Origin: Annulohypoxylon bovei var. microspora
Lineage: Eukaryota; Ascomycota; Sordariomycetes; Xylariales; Hypoxylaceae
Direction of reading: 5' to 3'
Assembly: GCA_022836615.1 (NCBI GenBank)
Contig: MU405219.1
Coordinates: 1-64,000 of the forward strand
DNA: 64,000 nt
In this document: positions 59,236 to 64,000 of the stretch, in pieces
Layout of the letters: each line of letters begins with the position of its first letter
Numbering within the stretch: the stretch's first letter is position 1
The notes under the pieces: generated by a model
What the model was told of the DNA's origin: nothing
Seen by the model: the letters and a program-made list of their open reading frames with translations, nothing else
Databases searched by the model: none
Program-made: the position numbers and the translations under genes

Positions 59236-60012
59236 TCAAGCATACTCGTCCTTCACCCGTCGACCGTTGCCGTTCATATCGTAACTCCGTCGACTCCGGA
59301 CACTCCGCTGACGTCCCCATCTGCGGCGGCCGCCACTACCGCCGACGCCGCCCCCAAGGGCACCTTCTTTCCCACCTCGGATGCCCACGCAGAACAATAT
59401 CGTAGCGATCAACAGCGCGGTCCAGCTGCCCCAGCTGAAGCCGAATGCGTACCGGCCTAGACTCGCCTCGCGGCCATCCGCCACGAAAGCATTGCGCAGC
59501 TTGACGAAGACGGCCGTCATCAGGGACACGGCGATCGTGTGGAAGAACAGGGCGACAAGCGCGACGATTCCTGCGATGGCAGAGCCGAGGCGTCCGCAGC
59601 ACGCAACAAAGCCGGCGAAGAAGGCCAGGACCGAAAATACGAGTGCGATTAGGTAGAACACCCAGCCGAACCGCCACATGTAGTAGTAGTAGAAGCTGGT
59701 GGTGCTGCCGCCGTGCGATCCGACCACCGAGGCCGGAGCGTTAGACGGGTCGCCAGACCAGGCCCATCCTAGGGGAGCGGCGGGCGTAGCCTTGCCACAG
59801 TCCGTGTTGCCGTCGCCGCAGATGTAGAAGTAGGCCCATTGCGTGACTGATCGTGCTCCGGTGATGTCGTGGGTGTCGGCTCTTAGGAACCACGTGTCTG
59901 TGAGAGGCGACGTGTTGGTTACCGCAGATAGAATCACGAAGAACAGCATCACCAGGGAGCCGGCGAGGAAGATGAGGGAAAGTGGCGCGAGGTAGGTGTT
60001 AGGCCGCGCCAT
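59236..60012 (-). CDS. Sur7/PalI-family four-span membrane protein (eisosome/cortical type)
   Basis: Single-exon 258-aa protein. Hydrophobic segments lie at about 10-32, 115-137, 141-165 and 195-216, a four-span arrangement. The extracellular loop between spans 1 and 2 has WAYFYICGDGNTDCGKA, with two Cys. FYYYYMWRFGWVFYLIAL enters span 2. The C-terminal tail is basic, Gly/Arg/Ser-rich and ends RRVKDEYA, a terminus I recall from Sur7/Fmp45-like proteins of filamentous fungi. These proteins organise plasma-membrane domains (eisosomes/MCC) and affect wall integrity; the specific role here is unknown. The ATG at 60012 is immediately before the first span. Confidence 0.8.
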   Translation of the reverse strand: MARPNTYLAPLSLIFLAGSLVMLFFVILSAVTNTSPLTDTWFLRADTHDITGARSVTQWAYFYICGDGNTDCGKATPAAPLGWAWSGDPSNAPASVVGSHGGSTTSFYYYYMWRFGWVFYLIALVFSVLAFFAGFVACCGRLGSAIAGIVALVALFFHTIAVSLMTAVFVKLRNAFVADGREASLGRYAFGFSWGSWTALLIATILFCVGIRGGKEGALGGGVGGSGGRRRWGRQRSVRSRRSYDMNGNGRRVKDEYA

Positions 60013-62484
60013 TTTTGCGGTTTGGTGGCCGGTAAGACCAAAGCCAGACGAGAAGTGCGCAGTTGGGCTCTGATTTATTCAGATATCTCGGAAGTCTGTT
60101 CGTCTGAAAAAAACCGGCTATCGAAAAGTTAGAATTCGGGTTCGCGGAAAACTTTAAAGGGATAGGATTTTGGCTTTTTCCGGCTTTTTTCGACAAGGGG
60201 AAACCGTGCAATAAATTGTAGCTAGGGAGGATACTCCGGCAACACACTTTTTTTGACAGGAGTCTGTTTTGTTCCCAAACGCTAGGGCCAAGACCAACAG
60301 TCTCTTAGATTAAAATGTCTTAGATACGAATCCGGAAGATGGCGGGCTCAAAGCCGGGTCGGGCTTGATGTTAGGCTACCGACTTTTTTAAACTAACTGC
60401 ACAGTATAAAATAGACAAAGAGGTTGATTCAGTATTAGATATGTATGTTATATTATGCGCAAAATTGAGTATTCAATCCGGATGAGTATGTGAAGAAATT
60501 AGAAGACGGAGACGAATTGGTAGTACCTAGTTTAGAGATATACCGGAAGGGAAAAAGGTGAAGCCCTTTTTTAGAGTTTGTTGTTCATCATCGAAAGACG
60601 TCGTCAAAGGTGGGCACAAGTCTGCGCCTAGGTGGGGCAGCATGACGACACTGGCGAAGCTATTGGAATAGCTTGTTACCAGAACGGGACTAGACCTGCC
60701 GATTAGCCTGAAATAGTACCGCATAGTACTGTACCTAGGTAGTTCCTCTCTCCAGAGCGCTCAAAAGCTGGCTGTTTCCGAACACTTCTTTCCCAAGGGA
60801 AACCTTTCCAACTTATTATTTCAGGTCCAATATGACATGCGATTAATAAAGGGCTAAACTCATATTGAGCTTAGTGCGCTGCTGGACACTGTACTACTAC
60901 CACATTATTATGTACAATAATGTGCGTCTACCAACACCTCGACTACGCACAATCTACACTAATGCCCAAAGCCACTCTATCCATACGTCATCCGCATAGC
61001 GTACCTATTCAAAGAGAGAGAAAGAGAAAGAGAATAGAAAAAGTCGTGATGCTATTTGACGATCACCATGATGCCGAGTCGTCGTCACCTCCATTGAGGC
61101 TTAGTTTGATAGCGATAACGGTGAATAACGTGGCCCGCGATATCCGAAGATCTGATTCCGGTCCCGGGATTTTCAATGGTGATTGGAAGTTTTCTCGCGT
61201 GTTTTCTAGCGAGCTTACGTAACTCCCCAACTACGTATCAGAGTTCTATTGGTCTGAGACATTAAAGGTGAAAGGCGTCGAGACAGGCAATCGATAATTT
61301 CCAGCTTTCTGTTTAATAGGTTTCACCTAAAAACGCCACACTGAGGCATATATTTGTATAGGACCATTTCCCCTGCCTGGGCCCGTTCTTCTTAGCTTCT
61401 CCCTGCGTGATCGTGCCGGATCGTTGCATAAGTTTCACACCCGTGCCTATGGGTTCGGGGAGTGTTGTCGTTCCGATTCCGTATTGGTCTTTGAAGATTG
61501 TTATGTACCTGTAAGTAGGCTATTAAGATAGTTGAATTCTTATCCTCTAACTAGAATCTTCACTATTCATTATCATAACAAATGAAAAAAATATCAAAGT
61601 ACATAGGAAATACTTGGTCTTAAGCCTACAAGGAAAGCAGTCGTTTATTCTCACATTAAGTTGTGTGTTTAATTAATGTCTTATTTGCCTAGCTTGTCGC
61701 CAAGCTAGCTTTCCTTTTTCCATTACTTGATATTATACTAGATATGTGAAAAGGGTTAGTTAGGGCTCAAGATACGATAGTTATGTTCTTTGTAAGCGCT
61801 GAAAGTAGTGGCGTCAACTACACGAGAATATAATTTTACTAAATACGTGGCTGAACGAACAGCTATATGCTCGCCCGTCTAAGGCTTAGAATCACGGTAA
61901 CTAGTAGAGCTGTTTCGATTTGGTATGAAGATTGATTTATCAAGAATAGGGTCATCAAGTTAGGAGTAAAAAGTTTTTACGCAGTTGATTTTGATCTAAA
62001 CATTTGTTTGCCTTATACGATTTGTTAGCTATGCTGATGCCAAAATTCTCGAAAGGCCATATTATTATAAGATTGAAGTGTAAACGTCTCGTATATTCTA
62101 TCTTGAGCCGAATCGTAACCAGAACAATCAGGATTCTTGATAGAGCAATTCCGCTTCCGTGACATCGAGGTGTAATTCCTTAGGGTAAGGAGGCAACTGT
62201 ATATACCTTGGGCTTAAACTCAAGTCTCTTCATATATAACACTAGTTAACTAAACTATAAATCAAGAAAGTTATGAGCTACGGTGTAGAGTATTCACGCC
62301 TCACATTTTTCTCTAGAAAGGCCGACCCAGGTAACATATAAGAGTTCAACTTTTCCCGTAATCTCACTTCTCGTACAAAGAACAGTACGACCCAAACAAG
62401 CTACACGACTTCAGTCTATCTAGAAACAAGTTACGTACTATCTAATTCTACCTCATCTAAACCCCACCCAAACCTCATCTAAAT
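60013..62484. other. Intergenic region between divergent genes
   Basis: About 2.5 kb and AT-rich. It holds a TACCTAGGTA palindrome (60732), an AGAGAA microrepeat near 61015-61035, and a CA/CT-rich leader at 62350-62484 typical of a fungal 5' UTR. A frame at 60920-61222 is not supported. Confidence 0.55.
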
Positions 62485-62745
62485 ATGTTTGGTATGCTCG
62501 CCATATTCGACGGCTTTCACTTCTGGCCTAAGGAAGACAATATGGTTATCTACGACGGAATAGTCGCCTCAACCATAGTGCTACTAGTGGTAGTTGCCCA
62601 CATCGCTGTAATGTGTATTCCGTTGCAAGTGCCTGCCGAGATAGATGCGGACGAACAAGCTAGCCTGCTAGCCCGAAGTTCGGACTACGCTGCCGACGAC
62701 GAACGGAGCTCTACGGACGGAAATCGTTTGCCTGACGATTCCTAA
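62485..62745 (+). CDS. Small single-span membrane protein, function unknown
   Basis: An 86-aa frame with ATG in a favourable A-rich context, preceded by a CA/CT-rich leader. Residues 1-26 are amphipathic. Residues 27-46 (VASTIVLLVVVAHIAVMCIP) form one clear membrane span, and the C-terminal 40 residues are acidic and hydrophilic. EQASLL in the tail fits the [DE]xxxL[LI] dileucine signal for endosome/vacuole sorting (pattern match only). No family is recognised. Codon use and the leader favour a real gene, but no intron or homologue confirms it. Confidence 0.5.
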   Translation: MFGMLAIFDGFHFWPKEDNMVIYDGIVASTIVLLVVVAHIAVMCIPLQVPAEIDADEQASLLARSSDYAADDERSSTDGNRLPDDS

Positions 62746-64000
62746 TCCTTTGCGTATTATATCGCCAATAGCTCGTTGTTGCCTATAAAGGGTTCCCAAG
62801 TTAGCGGATATTGAGACGAGGAGGCTCCTATCATGTTTGGAAGTACTGGCGGTTGCCATCGAAACACGATATGGTCAAATGAGAGGCGGAGTACGAAAAG
62901 TACCTAGGTATAAAAACTGGGAGTTGGATTAAATCTCCCATGGACTGGGATGAGTCTAAGTAGGAGTTTGGAGTTTGGAGTTTGGAGTTTAGTTAGAATA
63001 GGAGTTCCTATATATCGACGGGTCTTTATTGTACCTACCAGTTATTGTTCGCTCCATTGTATAAATACCTAGCCCAAGTCATCTTCCTATAGCAATATAT
63101 GCCTTGGCGCATCAATGGCATAGGCCTTATATGTGTGATGTGAACACCCCCTGAACTATTGCTAAGGGCTGGGATTGAGGGATTACATTCAGGTTAGACT
63201 GTACCTCGCAGCAGAATGGGCTACATTAAAACTTATGTCAACATGTATCGTAGTACAATATAATAAATGCCTGGGTAGGGAGTTATATCTAGCCAATTAG
63301 TAGACGGTTATTGTCACGATGCAAACCTAGCAGATGGAGAAACAACTATGTTGTTGCGCAAGGAGCTCTAACCCCTTGTGCCTACGGAATGCGGTATACA
63401 TACACATCATGCCCTTTGTCTACTCTGTTCCAGGACTAACCCCAATGGTCCCCTAAGGGCTGAGCTCCCATCCTGCTGGGTCCCTGGTCCAAGCCTCAAG
63501 GCCATCCTCCCAAGGGGCGAGGCGTGGCAAGGCAAGGCAGAGAAGACCTCTGACAGTTATATACTATTTCATAACGCGAATAGTACGTTGTCCCCCTTTT
63601 CTGTAATGAAGGAACCTTCAAGATTAACTTGAGTTCAATATCAAGGTTAAGAAATATCATTGGTGAATCAAGGATAATACGAAATATTCATGCCTTTGCA
63701 ATAATTTTATGGATATTTATAAACATGTGCCAATTTAAGGGGGTAGTCATGTCAAGTGATAATAGCCTATGTATATACACACTCTAAGTATATGTTAGCT
63801 ACCTTCAAAACGTCTTATTTAACCCCCATTCAGCTACACAGTGACAAATTATTCGTTAGAATAATGAATTATGACTGAGATAAAAGTGCTTTCCAATCGA
63901 TATGTTCAGCTTGGAAATGCTAAATGTTTCCTCCGACGGCTGAACCACTCACGCTATATGAGAGAATGGGAGCATAGCCGCAGGTATAGGCTCCTTGTCA
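62746..64000. other. Intergenic region to the window end
   Basis: It holds a TACCTAGGTA palindrome (62901), GGAGTTT x4 (62963-62990), and a more GC-rich stretch at 63347-63560 that begins TGTTGTTGCG and could be a solo-LTR-like remnant. No target duplication was found. No gene supported. Confidence 0.5.
62963..62990 (+). repeat. 7-bp tandem repeat (GGAGTTT x4)
   Basis: Four perfect units in intergenic DNA downstream of the small membrane-protein gene. Confidence 0.9.

Noticed and set aside
1..64000. CRISPR arrays, rRNA, intact transposons or a secondary-metabolite cluster
   Set aside because: No spaced direct-repeat array, rRNA core sequence, transposase/reverse transcriptase motif, or PKS/NRPS/terpene enzyme was seen. 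The lone dehydrogenase is not enough for a cluster.

Overview
The window is nuclear DNA of a filamentous ascomycete (Pezizomycotina, most likely Sordariomycetes). The genes carry short spliceosomal introns (about 50-130 nt, one of about 220) with GT..AG ends and CTAAC-like branch sites. The gene set fits too: a Con-13-like conidiation protein, a Pbs2/OS-5-type MAPKK, an Hst2-type sirtuin, a Sur7/PalI-type membrane protein and a NACHT-WD40 NLR relic. The order cannot be fixed from sequence alone. I find no rRNA, tRNA, CRISPR array or intact transposon.

Layout. 0.5-1.5 kb: a short-chain dehydrogenase (-). 2.75-3.87 kb: a secreted Con-13-like HExxH protein (+), followed by an in-phase 27-bp tandem repeat. 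6.2-6.9 kb: a GC-rich Pro/Gly/Ala/Ser-rich secreted protein (-). 8.86-10.09 kb: an F-box-like protein (+). 11.5-15.5 kb: a large Cid1/Trf4-type nucleotidyltransferase (-). 19.9-20.8 kb: an AhpC/TSA-like thioredoxin-fold protein (+) whose intron is hidden in an open frame. 21.6-25.8 kb: a small unidentified gene beside a broken NLR. The start of the NLR lies on the minus strand and the rest, head to head, on the plus strand. 27.5-29.2 kb: a five-exon conserved low-complexity protein (-). 29.2-39 kb: gene-poor and AT-rich, with palindromes and possible coding relics. 39-40.2 kb: an SLC35F-type transporter (+). 43.7-45.7 kb: a disordered Pro/Ser/Arg-rich protein (+). 46.9-48.4 kb: the sirtuin (-). 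49.3-51.2 kb: a PIN-like/auxin-efflux-type carrier (-). 55.6-57.6 kb: the Pbs2-type MAPKK (+), downstream of an interval packed with 9-bp tandem duplications. 59.2-60.0 kb: the Sur7-type protein (-). 62.5-62.7 kb: a small single-span membrane protein (+).

There is no operon logic and no biosynthetic cluster. Most genes are ordinary housekeeping or signalling genes separated by 1-4 kb of AT-rich spacer. The most unusual features are the rearranged NLR locus at 21.6-25.8 kb, a dispersed 10-bp palindrome (TACCTAGGTA) found ten times outside coding exons, the microduplication cluster upstream of the MAPKK, and the palindromes of the gene-poor block. Exon boundaries were derived by eye from splice signals, reading phase and remembered family patterns; no alignment or transcript data were available.
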